Below are positions 11,185 through 22,791 of a stretch of 64,000 nucleotides of DNA, piece after piece. A program made the translations under genes and the position numbers. Under the pieces are notes generated by a model that was not told the DNA's origin, did no database searches, and saw only the letters and a list, made by a program, of their open reading frames with translations. Source of the DNA: Coriaria nepalensis (Eukaryota; Streptophyta; Magnoliopsida; Cucurbitales; Coriariaceae); the NCBI GenBank assembly GCA_027186245.1, contig CP114485.1, positions 4,030,001 through 4,094,000 of the forward strand. The letters run 5' to 3'. Positions within the stretch are counted from its first letter, which is position 1; every line of letters starts with the position of its first letter.

Positions 11185-13652
11185 TCATATTGGCTTTCCT
11201 TGTAACCAACGGCTATAGAAATCCAATGCTTCTCTTGGCTTGTATTCAGGAACAGTGTGGCCTGACCCCTTTACTGTCAGAAAAGTAAGGTTATGGGCAT
11301 ATCCTTGAACATACCTAACACAAACACAATACATTATTAGATGAAAACAAAATGACATTAATATTAATTAAAACATATATTATTTATTAAAAAAATAAAA
11401 AGAAAAATACCCTGCAACTTGGGCACTAGAAAGCCATGACCTCCATTCCTCAATAATTTGGTAACCAAGTGACTGAGTCCATGCCTGGCTACCAGTAAAT
11501 GGCACACACAGATCATGGTCCCCGCTGCATCCATTCATTTTCATTTCAGATTTCATATCGGGCATATAACTTTCAATCTCTCGCTTCGGTTTCTTTTTTA
11601 AAAAAAAATACCTGAAAATGAGTGCTTTAAACCCCTGAATTGTGAGGTTTTTATGGTAAGGAATCATACTTCCAGCATCGTGTGAGTAACTTATTCTTCC
11701 TGTGCATATCTCCCACTCACCCGCTACACTTTTCTATAATCACTCACATTCCCAAATCAATCCATTAATTTAATTTAATAAAATTAATTAGAGGGATCTT
11801 TCTACTTACTGGCTTGGCATGAATGGCTGTTCTAACTTCTGCATCATTCAACCATATGCTTGCAACCTCATCGTTAACGCAAGGGACGTGGAACTGGGCG
11901 TCAGCAGCTAATTGTGGCCATAAAGTAATAGGCCCATCTCGAACAGGAGCCCTAAAGGGCCAGGCCCGTCCGAATATTCTCTTTCTTACAGCAAGTGGCC
12001 TTTCACTCTTTCCTAGTTCCTGAAAGCTAAGTGGAAGCTGCTGCCTTGTATTGTTTCTGTTGTTGTTAGATTCTTCTGGTCTATGGTAACATGGCTCGAG
12101 AATGTCGTATACATTTAGCCCCACTAATGCCTAATCAATCACAATTCAAAATTATAACGTTTAAATTACACTAAGCAAGTTGATTAAAATAACTTAATCA
12201 CCTCGTCCACTCGTTGAAGCTGTTCGGAACAATTAGTGTTTTGTGATTTGTAGTAGTTTCCTCCACATGATGCTTCAGTATCCTTTGGAATTAGTGTGAC
12301 ATGAATTGCTAATGATCATGATGATAGTAATTAACTAATTAATCAACCAAATATACTATATAATAAAGATATTTGATGATCACCAAAAATATACGGTCCG
12401 AAATAAGGCCCATGCCATGTGCAAAAGGGACAAGGGCATTCCCATCAAATACTTCGTCCGCGACTCCATTACCAACCATGTAACCCTACACCATGTAATT
12501 AATTTCTTAATTATTATTATTATGAATTGATTAGTATCTCAAATCAAGTAATTTTACAAACTCCATTAACCTTAAGCTTGATTTCTGGTTTTGCTCCATC
12601 TTTTAGTCCTATAAGAAAAGGAAGAAATCAAAATCATAATTGAATTAATATTAATATATATATATTTACATATCATACCTTGGACTACTTGAGAAGCAAG
12701 AGTGGGCACATAGATTCCACCATAAGACTCTCCTGCGATGTAAAATGGATTTGATAGAAATTCTGGAAACTGTTCAAACCACTGCTTGGAATTCAAACAA
12801 AAATAATATATCATAATTCTAAATAAACAGATAACTAAATTAGGTTGAGAAACCCTAAATTCATATGTATACACATACCCTTAGAAGGAAAGTATGAGTG
12901 TCTAAAGCAGTTTGGAGATCACCAGTGACGTAATTGGTCGTGTTTTTGGAGTAAGATAGGCCAACTCCAGTTGGAGAGTCTAAATAGATTATATTTGAAA
13001 CCTGACAAAATTAACAGTTGTTATAACCTAAACTATTATTAGTTAATATTTATATTATTTTAAAGTTTTGATCATAAATGTTGTTGGTTGACCTTGGACC
13101 AGCTATAAGGATTGAGATGTAATTTGGGAAGACTTCCTTTCTCTTTTCCTTCTTCGAAATTGAATGGACCTACATCGATTACATATGTACATTATATATT
13201 GACTGATCCATATCATGGTTTATATATTTATAACGTATAGTTATAGTATAATAATACCATGTTCATATACAAAACCATCGAAGCTAGAACAACCAGGTCC
13301 ACCATTGAGCCACAAAATGACAGGATCAATTCTTGGGCTTCTCTCTGATTCAACAAAGTAGAAGAACAGATTTTTTCCAGATGTTTCATTTCCATCTATA
13401 TTTACATATCTACCAAAAAAAAGAAGCAAAATCCAAAGTAAATATCTATAATTATAATTACAATAAATTAAGAATATTGGTTTCTTACCCAGAGTAGTGT
13501 TTAGATGGTAAGGTTCCATTAAAGCCTGGAAGTTGTGTGATGAGAGAGGTTATAGGAGCTGCATCAGTGATCATCACTAAGCAACTACAAAAGAAGAGGA
13601 AGAAGGAAAGGGTGAAGAAGAAGAAGAAGAAGAAGAAGAAGAACCTTCCCAT
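11185..13652 (-). CDS. serine carboxypeptidase-like protein (SCPL20-type)
   Basis: Twelve coding exons on the minus strand: 13489-13652, 13258-13409, 13093-13169, 12879-13001, 12679-12781, 12571-12608, 12384-12485, 12202-12282, 11810-12130, 11612-11733, 11411-11524, 11185-11314; total 508 residues. Peptidase family S10: nucleophile Ser191 in GESYGG, the Asp of SGDHDLCVP (about 430-432) and His485 in [11 protein letters not shown]. The oxyanion segment [13 protein letters not shown] is present. The N-terminus is a secretion signal with ten consecutive Phe encoded by a GAA/TTC microsatellite. Several N-x-S/T sites suggest glycosylation in the secretory pathway. Closest family in memory is Arabidopsis SCPL20; it may be a hydrolase or an acyltransferase, and sequence alone does not decide. 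Splice sites are all GT-AG; the donor at 12383 is weak. Confidence 0.92.
13614..13643 (-). repeat. (GAA)10 coding microsatellite in the carboxypeptidase signal peptide
   Basis: Ten GAA units on the plus strand are read on the minus strand as ten TTC Phe codons, placed right after MGR in the signal peptide. Length changes would stay in frame and change only the hydrophobic core. Confidence 0.9.
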
Positions 13653-14964
13653 TATATGTAGCCCTTTTCTTTTAGCTTTTTGATTTTTTTTTTTTTAGAG
13701 ATTTCTTATCTCTAATCAATGGGTGGAGAGGTTAGGAACATAATTTTCATCTTTTATATAATGTATATAAGCAAAACAAAAAGTGGATTAATCAAGAATG
13801 GTGATATTATCAATGAAATGAAAAAAAAAGACAAAGATGCCCTCAAATGGATAGTAGCGGAAATCGATTTCTCCTCCATCACATTCCACAAATTGAGAAA
13901 AAAGTCGCTTTTGGATCAAAAAGAAGGAAAAATAGATGGAAGATAGAAAACTAAACTAAACTAAACTAAAAAAAAAGGTTTTGATCTTGATTTGGAAAGA
14001 AAAATAATAATATAAATGTATTGATTAGTGACTACCCCCTCCCTCATCTAACAACCTAACCAAACAAAAGAAAGCATATTTTTGGCCTTAAAATATAATA
14101 TTAAAAAAAAAAAAAAAAAAAAAAAAAGAATAGGGAAAGTGATGTTTTCGGACAATAATTTTTTGTTGTTGTTGTTGTTAGAGATTGGGTATATCAAGTT
14201 TTTGTCTTTTGTCTAAATTGTGCTCAACCAATTTAATGAGTGAAACAGTACAATCATTAAGTTGAACACGTTGTTTTTTAGTAAAGGATGGTTCAAATGG
14301 TCCGGTGGCAAAGGATTCTAAATTTGTTGTTATTGCTGGGTTGATTTTGGTTTCTTGTCAGAAACTATAACTTGATCAGTATCTTGTAGTTAGTTTATTA
14401 CCAATCCCGAGGTTCATTGATGCTCTTCTTCTTCTTCTTCTTTAATGTATCTCAAAATCTTCCACCACCATTAGGCACTAGGCACTAGCAATTGGCAAAG
14501 GGTGCTTTTAATCTCCATGGTAATCATAGACAGAGTAGAGTGCCCACTGCCCATTTCTCACCTCACCCAATTAGGTAGAGACACGTTATTAGTACTCAAC
14601 TATTCCTATTTATATGTCTGAACTTAATAAATTAGTTTCTGTCAGTTTTGAGTATAAGATCTTAAAAGTGTAAAATATCAAATTCATTGAATTAATCCAA
14701 AATCGCATCATTTTGTTTATTTTGGGTTTAAAATAATTGAGGGAGGGATTTGAATAAGTTGTTATATGATCTCTATTTGCATTATAAATAGTAAAAATCT
14801 ATAATTAAAAAAAAAAAAAAAAAAAAAAAAACCCTAATGAAATATATAGACACACTACTGAACTAGTTGAAGAATAAAAAGTATTGATGATCTTATTATC
14901 AACATTTATCATTGAATCATATGAGATTAGTACTTTCCCACTCAAAACCTCTTATGTAAGAGAT
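13653..14964. other. carboxypeptidase promoter region and spacer
   Basis: AT-rich spacer between two genes read in the same direction. It holds an AAACT tandem (13949-13970), pure A tracts (about 14103-14126 and 14806-14830) and a GTT run at 14163-14180. No coding frame is supported. Confidence 0.4.
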
Positions 14965-17459
14965 TTACGCAGCTACAATAGTAATTACTACTAATAAGAA
15001 AGTTAGAATTCTTCCAGCAGGAAGACTAGAACCTGAATCAACCCGGTGCGATACTACTGCCGCCGGCCCTCCATTTCCATCCTTCATTTTGATACTTGAA
15101 GAACCTGTGAAGTATCATCATTCATTAAAAAACTTTCCTATATTTATTGTATATAGTAATGACATTCTGTTCGGAAATCATACTCACAGTTGTACTCGGT
15201 CCATGCGATTGTCTGAGCTTGAAGGTCATAGACAACTAGCTTGTTTTGAAGCACCAAATCTGTTTATTACATGACAGCCATCAAGCTAAATGCATTTGCC
15301 CATAAGACAAAACTTATAAGGAAAAACAAAAAATTGAAAACAGTACCTCCTAAAAGAGTCATGTCTTTGCTGCCTCCTTTTGAGCCACTATTCTGCCAGC
15401 CGACACACCATCTATCATCCTGTAATTTATGTATGTGATCTAAGGTCCGCACTACACTTTAATTCCATGGATAATCTTAGTACATATATCTATATATATA
15501 TATATATATATATAAACAACTAACTCCTTTTACGTGAATCTGGAACAGATACTCGTGAGGAAAAACGGGCATAGTTAAGCCCCCATCAAAATGGAATTTA
15601 ACGACTGGAAAATCATCATCAACGCTGCAAAATAATAGAGTTGAGAAAAAAAAAGAAAAAAACCACAAATAGTTAAGGATTGATTCTCTTGTCTCTTTAA
15701 AAAGAACACCCAAAAAAATGACCGACTGAGAATCTTACTTGTTGTCGTACTCGAAACAAATGAAAATGTCTTGAACGGTATGTAGTTTCAAGTCAGGATG
15801 CTTTGCCATAATCTGATATTAAGAAAAGCAAGCACTGACTCAAGAGAGTTATAAGCCTTGGTTGATTGATCTATGGATAAGAAATCGAAGAAATCAAACT
15901 GACTATGTACCTTAGTCATCAGTGGCTGATAAACCCTTTCGGGGAGATAAGCCAATGTCGTGCCACTATCAATTACGGCTCCGCTCTGAGATTTAAGGTT
16001 GAATGTATCAGTCTCAATATCTATAACACTACCACCAACCTCAATTGTCTTCATAACCACATTATAATGCGCCCTAAAATATTTTTCAACAATTGAAGAA
16101 AGGAAAAAAAAAAAGAAAAAGAAAAAATCAATTATGATTTATATATAGGAATAAGAACATGAAAATCAAAGATTTATATTTAGATTATTTATCAGTCACA
16201 TACCGATTTGGTATTATTGGAGTTCCATTCAATTTCGGCTCCAAAACCTCCCCAATTGCAAAGATTCCACCGTCTTTTTCACCATCCAAACAATGTGCAA
16301 ATGCCTTCTTCACTTTCCCAGAAGCAGCTAGCTGCGATATCATCGATGCATTTGATTGCCCAAAACCAAGAATCCCATCAAGTGCCTCACTTCTACCATT
16401 TCCCTCTTGTTGTTTAGCTCCACATCTGCTAAGCAGAGGGAAGAAAAAATAAAAAAAGAGAGACCAATTTGTTGTAAATGAAAAACATCATGCAACACAT
16501 GTTAAATTCAATAAGAAAATACATGAAAACTGACCCGAATACTATGGTCCCGTTTGTAGAAGAAGTTTGTTGATTTCCAGACACTTGCTCAAGTGTAACA
16601 ATATCCTTAACAAAATATCCAGCAGTGGAGCTACCATCTCCATATACGACTTTATAGTTACAAGGCAAGTCAGAAGAACAACCATCAGCACGACCATCGC
16701 GCATTGTGTCAGCGCAAAAGGGTTCATCGCAGGCAATCTTGTGAGATGTGGTTGAGCTTTTTGGATCGAATAGGGTCAGGTCAAACTGTAATTAAGAATA
16801 GGATATAGTTATTAAATAAACCTTTCTTTTTCTTAAGAAGGGTATCAATTAGCTTACACCATTGCCGATTCCGGTCTTCTTTGGGCAGCTGCTGCATTCT
16901 ATACAGTTGACCCATAAGATGTCACTTCCTGTATCTACTTGTACATGATAGATCTTTGACGGAGAACCGAGCCCGAATTTCGTATAATACAACCTAATTA
17001 AAACGAATGACAGAACGAGACAAGTTGATTGAGGAATATTCAATAACGAGTTTTATCAAAAAGGAAAAGAAAGAAATGGAAGATCACAAAAACAAGAACC
17101 GTGTCATTGATAAAGCAATATTCAATCAATCAGAAAAGACAATTATGTGAAATTCAAACAACCCAGAATCTATATATGCATGGCATTCACGAATCAAAAG
17201 AAAGAAAAAAAAAAAAAAAAAGGAAGAAGAAGATGAACCCTGTATCAGTAGGCTGCGAATTGCCAGCCAAAGGGATATCGATGTTAGCGAGAAGCCGGCC
17301 ATGGCGGCTAACATCATGTTCTTTCATGGCAGAGAGCGATCTTTCCTGGCCCTTGAACTTATGGTGTACCTCAAACACCAGATTGCAATACCCATTTGAA
17401 CAAAACGATGCCAAAATCAGAAGAACAAATAATAACCCCATTTGCCTTAAACCCAACAT
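14965..17459 (-). CDS. GPI-anchored pepsin-like aspartic protease (A36/A39-like)
   Basis: Ten coding exons on the minus strand: 17239-17459, 16858-16993, 16535-16785, 16204-16425, 15911-16073, 15739-15812, 15534-15624, 15347-15419, 15188-15259, 14965-15104; 480 residues. The two catalytic aspartates are D94 in VDTGSDILWVNC and D312 in VIDSGTTLAYLP (family A1). The N-terminus is a secretion signal (GLLFVLLILASFC). The C-terminus has a small-residue stretch followed by a hydrophobic tail (ILTFLLVVITIVAA), which fits a GPI attachment signal. In Arabidopsis the A36/A39 pair is GPI-anchored and acts in pollen and pollen tubes, so a similar cell-surface role is plausible. ATG at 17459 was chosen; an in-frame ATG six codons later would leave the signal peptide intact. 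Confidence 0.93.
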
Positions 17460-18328
17460 TTTTATTTTCAGTTCTGCTAACCAAAATTGATCATAGAGAT
17501 TAAGAAGAAAAGAAAAAAAAAAAAAAGGACCTAAATGCCAAATTCTTCCCCAACAAGTATGAATCGTTTCTTGACCTCTCTTTCTCTGAAGGGAAGAAAA
17601 GGCACTGAAAACAGAGAATCAGAAAAGTGCTAAAAATATATTAATTAATTATTATAGGAAGAAAGACAGGGAGATAAATGCGCTGTCTTTTTTTTTTTTC
17701 CCAAACGGAGTACGGCCCTGCTTCATCCCTTTACTCTGTTCCCATGCAAATAAATATAGGAAGAACAAACGCTCTGTTTTCTTTCTTTCTTTTTTTTTTG
17801 TTCCCAATGTTTTTTTTATATAATATAATATAATATAATATAATATAATATGTTATCCAACTTGACTTTTCTCTCTCTGTCTCTCATAAACTGTTTTGAC
17901 TTCTCCTGCGACAGCCGCGATGTTAGGAAATGGATTGCAATGAGATGGAGTGGCTGGCAGTAATGGGAAGCATTCAATTCACAAACTTCTTCCTATAGAA
18001 TTGATGTTATCTAAAAAGCTTCACTTGCTTCTTGATCTTCATTTTTTATTTATTATTTTTTATTATTTTTACATTATTGGTTTAAAGAAAGTATCATCTT
18101 CATCTACTAAGAAGGTTGCAAATTCTGGAAAATAATTAGACCCATAATATTATTAAATAAATATAAATATGATTAAATATAAGGATGGGAAATTGATTGT
18201 TTGAAAAGAGAGTTGAGAATTCATTTTGCTTTTATCTTATTCATGACCTGATTCTTTCTCAAATGGAGAATGCTCAACCAGTGTTTGGAAAGAGAGCATT
18301 CAATTTGAGCAAAAAATACATAAAGTAC

Positions 18329-18382
<54 letters not shown>

Positions 18383-18980
18383 TAATTATATATATATATA
18401 TTAATATATATTCTATCAAATTTATATATAATTAAAATAAATAAATTCGACTATATAACATCTACCCAAAGCATGTCGACGGTACAAGGTTTGTCTTTAA
18501 AAGAGATGCAACGAAAAGTCCAAAAAGCCAAGATTTTTCCGTAAACCAAATGAAATGACTAAAAGGGTCAATTCCGTCCTTAGTTGATAACCCAGCGATT
18601 AGTCAAGTCCACCCCTTTCTCATCCATCGCAGCTTACATAACCAGTTAAAAATCATCTCATTTACCAATATAGCCCTCCATCTCTTTCATTCACTTTCTC
18701 TAAAGAAAGGTCAGTTACGTCTTTCCGCATCCACCCTTCCCCTCCTCCACAACCACCATTTTCATTTCTCCCTCTGTCACCAAAAAAGCCCCGGATCTTT
18801 CCCAAAATACCGAACAAACAAAGGGCATATCCGTCATTCCCTAGCCACGGAACACTATTCTTCTCTTTCAGTACTTCACTCTTTGAGGCTCAGCTTTCTC
18901 TGCCATTTCTCTCTTCCTTCCCATACAGCACAGTAAACAGAGACACCTTCTCCCCATTCCTCCCTTTCTCTCTCTCCTCA
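17460..18980. other. bidirectional spacer between protease and thioredoxin f
   Basis: The two flanking genes diverge from here, so it should contain both promoters. It carries an ATATA pentamer run (about 17817-17851), an ATT trinucleotide run of roughly 17 units (18329-18380) and CT-rich 5' UTR-like DNA from 18890 to 18980. No gene seen. Confidence 0.45.
18329..18380. repeat. (ATT)n microsatellite
   Basis: About 17 uninterrupted ATT units, in the intergenic region between the protease and thioredoxin f. It is likely to vary in length between individuals. Confidence 0.9.
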
Positions 18981-19724
18981 ATGGCTCTCCACCTCTCCTT
19001 CTCTCCACCGTCGATCACAACACCTTCTTCCTCACCCAGAACCGGAGGGAAGCTTCCGATCACCACTCTCTACGATCCAATTCCAAGAAGCTGCTTCTTC
19101 CTCAACTCGAAGAACGCTAGTGTTGGTAGCAGTAGCAGTAGCAGGAGTGGTAGTAATACATCCTTCTTGGTCCGGTCCAGCTTGGACACGACGGAAGCCA
19201 CGGTGGGCCAGGTAACGGAGGTCGACAAGGATACATTCTGGCCCATCGTAAATGCAGCCGGAGAGAAGACCGTCGTCCTCGATATGTACACCCAATGGTA
19301 GTAACAATAATCATATCTACTTCTCCATCTTTCTGCACTTGCTATGATTCTGTTTTTTTCTCCGTCTGTTAAGGAATAAGTACAATTGATGTGGGATTTG
19401 TTTCTTTTTATCTGCATAGGTGCGGTCCTTGCAAGGTGATGGCTCCAAAATTCCAGGAGTTGTCTCAGAAATATCTTGATGTTGTGTTTTTGAAGCTTGA
19501 TTGTAACAAGGATAACAAGGTTTGCTATATACTCTATTGTTCATAAACTCTGTTTCTGTCTGTGTCCATAATGGAACATGTTTTTGCAGCCATTGGCAAA
19601 GGAGCTGGGGATAAGGGTGGTACCCACTTTCAAGATTCTAAAGGACAACAAGGTTGTAAAAGAAGTGACTGGTGCTAAGTTGGATGATTTAGTTGTTGCT
19701 ATTGAGGCTGTTAGATCGACCTGA
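18981..19724 (+). CDS. TRXF: thioredoxin f-type, chloroplastic
   Basis: Three coding exons: 18981-19297, 19420-19519, 19590-19724; 183 residues. The active site WCGPC falls at residues 106-110 and is split by intron 1 within the Trp codon. The mature domain reads VTEVDKDTFWPIV, then KVMAPKFQELS and RVVPTFKILKD, which is the f-type signature. The first 70 or so residues are rich in Ser/Thr/Pro and basic residues, a stroma-targeting transit peptide. Role: takes electrons from ferredoxin-thioredoxin reductase and reductively activates stromal enzymes such as FBPase, GAPDH/PRK and the carboxyltransferase of acetyl-CoA carboxylase. The gene faces the BCCP gene tail to tail. TC and TA microsatellites (19733-19770) follow the stop. 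Confidence 0.96.
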
Positions 19725-19731
19725 GGACACT

Positions 19732-19770
<39 letters not shown>

Positions 19771-20319
19771 CTGTTCTTTTCTTTTGTGTTCTTAAACAAA
19801 CTTGAGTCTGAAAGGAAGAAGAAATGTAACGCTACCAGGCTTATGGGGTTATACTATTTGTAAATAGTGCCTATCATATTTGTTGAAGGAGAACATTTAG
19901 TTTTCTAACTATGTCCTAGTCTGCACTAATTGTTTGATTTCCATATACTGTGCCCTCAGAACCAACGCAATCGAGTTTAGAGAGATATAAATGTGTTATG
20001 AGTGTTTGTTCATACTGACCCTTAGCTAGACCTAGGACAAAAGATTTTGATCTCGTAACACAAAATAGTTAAAACAATCAAACGCATTAGGAAAATAGAA
20101 TGATCACAGCTTTAGAGTTAAGTCCTGGAAAAACGATGAAGAAAAAAGAGAGTATAGTTATAATTAATTAATTTATTTTTATCATTTCTCTACCTACAAG
20201 CTCATTTTCAAATAAATATTTCTACCCGATGAAATACGGCCACACCTTGCATTCACCAAGAAATGCATCTGCGTTTCTCTCGTCTTTGATCTACTTTTCT
20301 TTGAGGCCCAATTTGAGCA
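19725..20319. other. convergent 3' region of TRX f and BCCP
   Basis: Begins with a (TC)n(TA)n microsatellite just past the thioredoxin stop. The rest is likely 3' UTR of both genes. No further gene. Confidence 0.4.
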
Positions 20320-22791
20320 TTAAGGTTGAATGATAAACAGTGGCTGGGAAAGGGGGTAAGAGTGAGCAAGTAATAGCAGAAGCTGGAAACTGTAGTAATC
20401 TAGGATTTAAGGGAAAATCATATTAGGGGTGCCAACGAATACTTACTGTGTCAACACTGACAGGCTTGCCATCTTCTGCTACAATCTCCACGATGGTCCC
20501 GGATTGATCGGCCTGATAAATATATAATTTATTTGGGAAAATATAAGTCGTAAAGCATTTTCAACCGGAAGAATAAATATATATAACCACGAGTGAGAAA
20601 TATAAGATAATCTTGGAGGCAAACAATAACAAAGGATCGTAATGTTTAGATGTTCCAAATGCAAAATCCCAGTTTACCTTGCAATCTAAATAATATACAA
20701 TTCAGCCCAGACTCTAATTATCCTGATTTCAGTTTCAAACTATTTGCCAAACCAACAACACATGCTCAAATGCCATTCGCCATGGTTAGAGATGGTGAGA
20801 CTAGTTAAGAGAAAATATCCTGTTCTATATTTAAAAGATGGTGCAAACTGGGGAAGAAAATTATCTACTCAAGACCGAAGAAACAGTTTGGTCTTCGGAA
20901 ACTTGTTTTGGAAGGCACCCATCCCTTTTGTTAGAGACAAGAAATGAAAGATCGTTTTTTCATAGCGTTTCCAAATTCTCCCGCCAACAATCAGCATAAC
21001 ATAATTTTTCCCTTTTCTTTTAGTTCTAAAAATTAGTTTTCCAAGACTAAAAACAAGACCAAATGCACCTAAAATGTATTCAGAACAGTATGTAAATTCT
21101 GAGCCCCAAACATAAATTGCTTTACACATTATTAATATAGGCAATTGCCTCAAGTTCAAGTTGAGATTCAATCTTTAATTAACGACATACCAGGTTAATA
21201 TACCAGTTACGAGTAGATATGTCGGTTTGACTGCAAAGTTGCAGATTATGTAATATATAGTTTAGATGCAGAAGTAAGATATAACTTACTTCTATCTCAT
21301 TCATCAATTTCATTGCCTCAATGATGCATATAACCTGTCCCTTCTGTACTTTATCTCCAACCTACAGAAAACAAAGTAAAAATAAAACTCTATTTAATCC
21401 ATACGAAGGCAAAAGGAAAAGGAAAAAAAAATGTAGCAAAAAATAGCCCCATCAGGACATAATGTATCACTGTCGTCTATTATTCCTAATAAAAAGAAGA
21501 GTCACCTTCACAAATGGTGGTTCACCAGGTCCTGGACTTCTATAGAATGTCCCTGCCATGGGGCACTTAAGAGGTGGATGCGATGACTTGGCAGCTGACT
21601 TGGCAGCAGGAGGAGAAGCTGACGGGCTAGGGGCTGGACTAGAAGTAGGGACAGGTGGTGGTGGGACAGGTGGAGCTCCTACTGGAAATGGTGAATACAT
21701 TATAGTGGGTTGACTGGGAGAAGGTGGTTGTGGTATGGCATCCTGTTTTCGGATAATAACTTCACAGTCAAGCTTTTTCAACTGCAATTCCGTGATATCT
21801 CTTGAATCAACAAGCCTGTAAAGGAGAAAATAAATAACCAAAAAAAAAAAAATGATTACCCTATTCTATCTAATTGATTTTCAAAGGAACAAAAGACTTA
21901 ATTATCTTACTTGACCAGGCTTGAAACCTGATGAATAAACTCAGAGATTTCTTCCTCTGTTGCCAACGCTGGATATGGAATATCTGCTGGTTTGGTTGAA
22001 GGAGGTTTTTCAGAGCTTGAGGAGCCATCAGTGGGAACCTTGGAGGCAAGAGATGAGCCAAAAATCATATCAAGGAAAGAATGGATATGTAAGGACAGAT
22101 CCTCTAAGGAAAACCATTGAAATGATGCTACCTCATTTATTTGGGCTTGCACCACGCATGGATGGTTCCGACTACGCTTCAATCCCTACAGCACAATATC
22201 CATAGTAAACAGAAGCACAAGTGATGAAGAAAAGGAAGTCTTTTTTATAAGTGATTGCTGTCTGATCAACAATACAGTGTATGAAAATTGGTAAAGCATA
22301 CAAAAAGGGGAGTAATGAATAATCCTATCACCTAAAGGTTCTTTTTCTATTCAATTCACAGGTCAATTATTCAGCTTCATGAATACCATATTGATTTGTA
22401 CATGCATTGTTGCGAATCGTAATCGTAGGCAGGTTTTTCCAAGAACATCAGCATTTTCATTCTCAACTTTATTTAGCTTAAAATTTGTATAGCCTACCAA
22501 CTCCCCAGTCTTGACTAGAGCTGAGCTGCGCTTGGTTGTTTAGCATGATTTCAGTTTCAGTTCTACAATTTCTCAAACTAAATTGCGCTAGTTTCCCAGA
22601 AAATAGGAAATGTTCAGATTGAGAGAGAGTAATTGTAGTACCTTGGTGAAAATCCGGAGCTTAGGCTTGGGAGAGAAACGGAAAGAAACCAGAGAATGAG
22701 AGGGAATGCGCTGAGTATGAGTGGTGCGAAGCAAAGTGGATGCGGCAGTGGCCTTGGTCACAGATGAGGTTGAAGATAGGGACGAATCCAT
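20320..22791 (-). CDS. BCCP: biotin carboxyl carrier protein of acetyl-CoA carboxylase, chloroplastic
   Basis: Seven coding exons on the minus strand: 22642-22791, 22132-22185, 21911-22038, 21506-21815, 21290-21361, 20447-20512, 20320-20343; 267 residues. The biotinyl domain carries EAMKLMNEIE with the acceptor Lys at about 232, then ADQSGTIVEI and the ending VDTPLFIIQP. A Pro/Ala/Ser-rich hinge (about 140-195) precedes CPMAGTFYRSP. The N-terminus is a Ser/Thr-rich transit peptide. It is the swinging-arm subunit of the heteromeric plastid ACCase, which makes malonyl-CoA for fatty acid synthesis. The last exon has only eight codons; it was found by matching the family C-terminus behind a CAG acceptor. 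The second intron (22039-22131) is 93 nt, has no stop in frame and could be retained. Confidence 0.92.
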
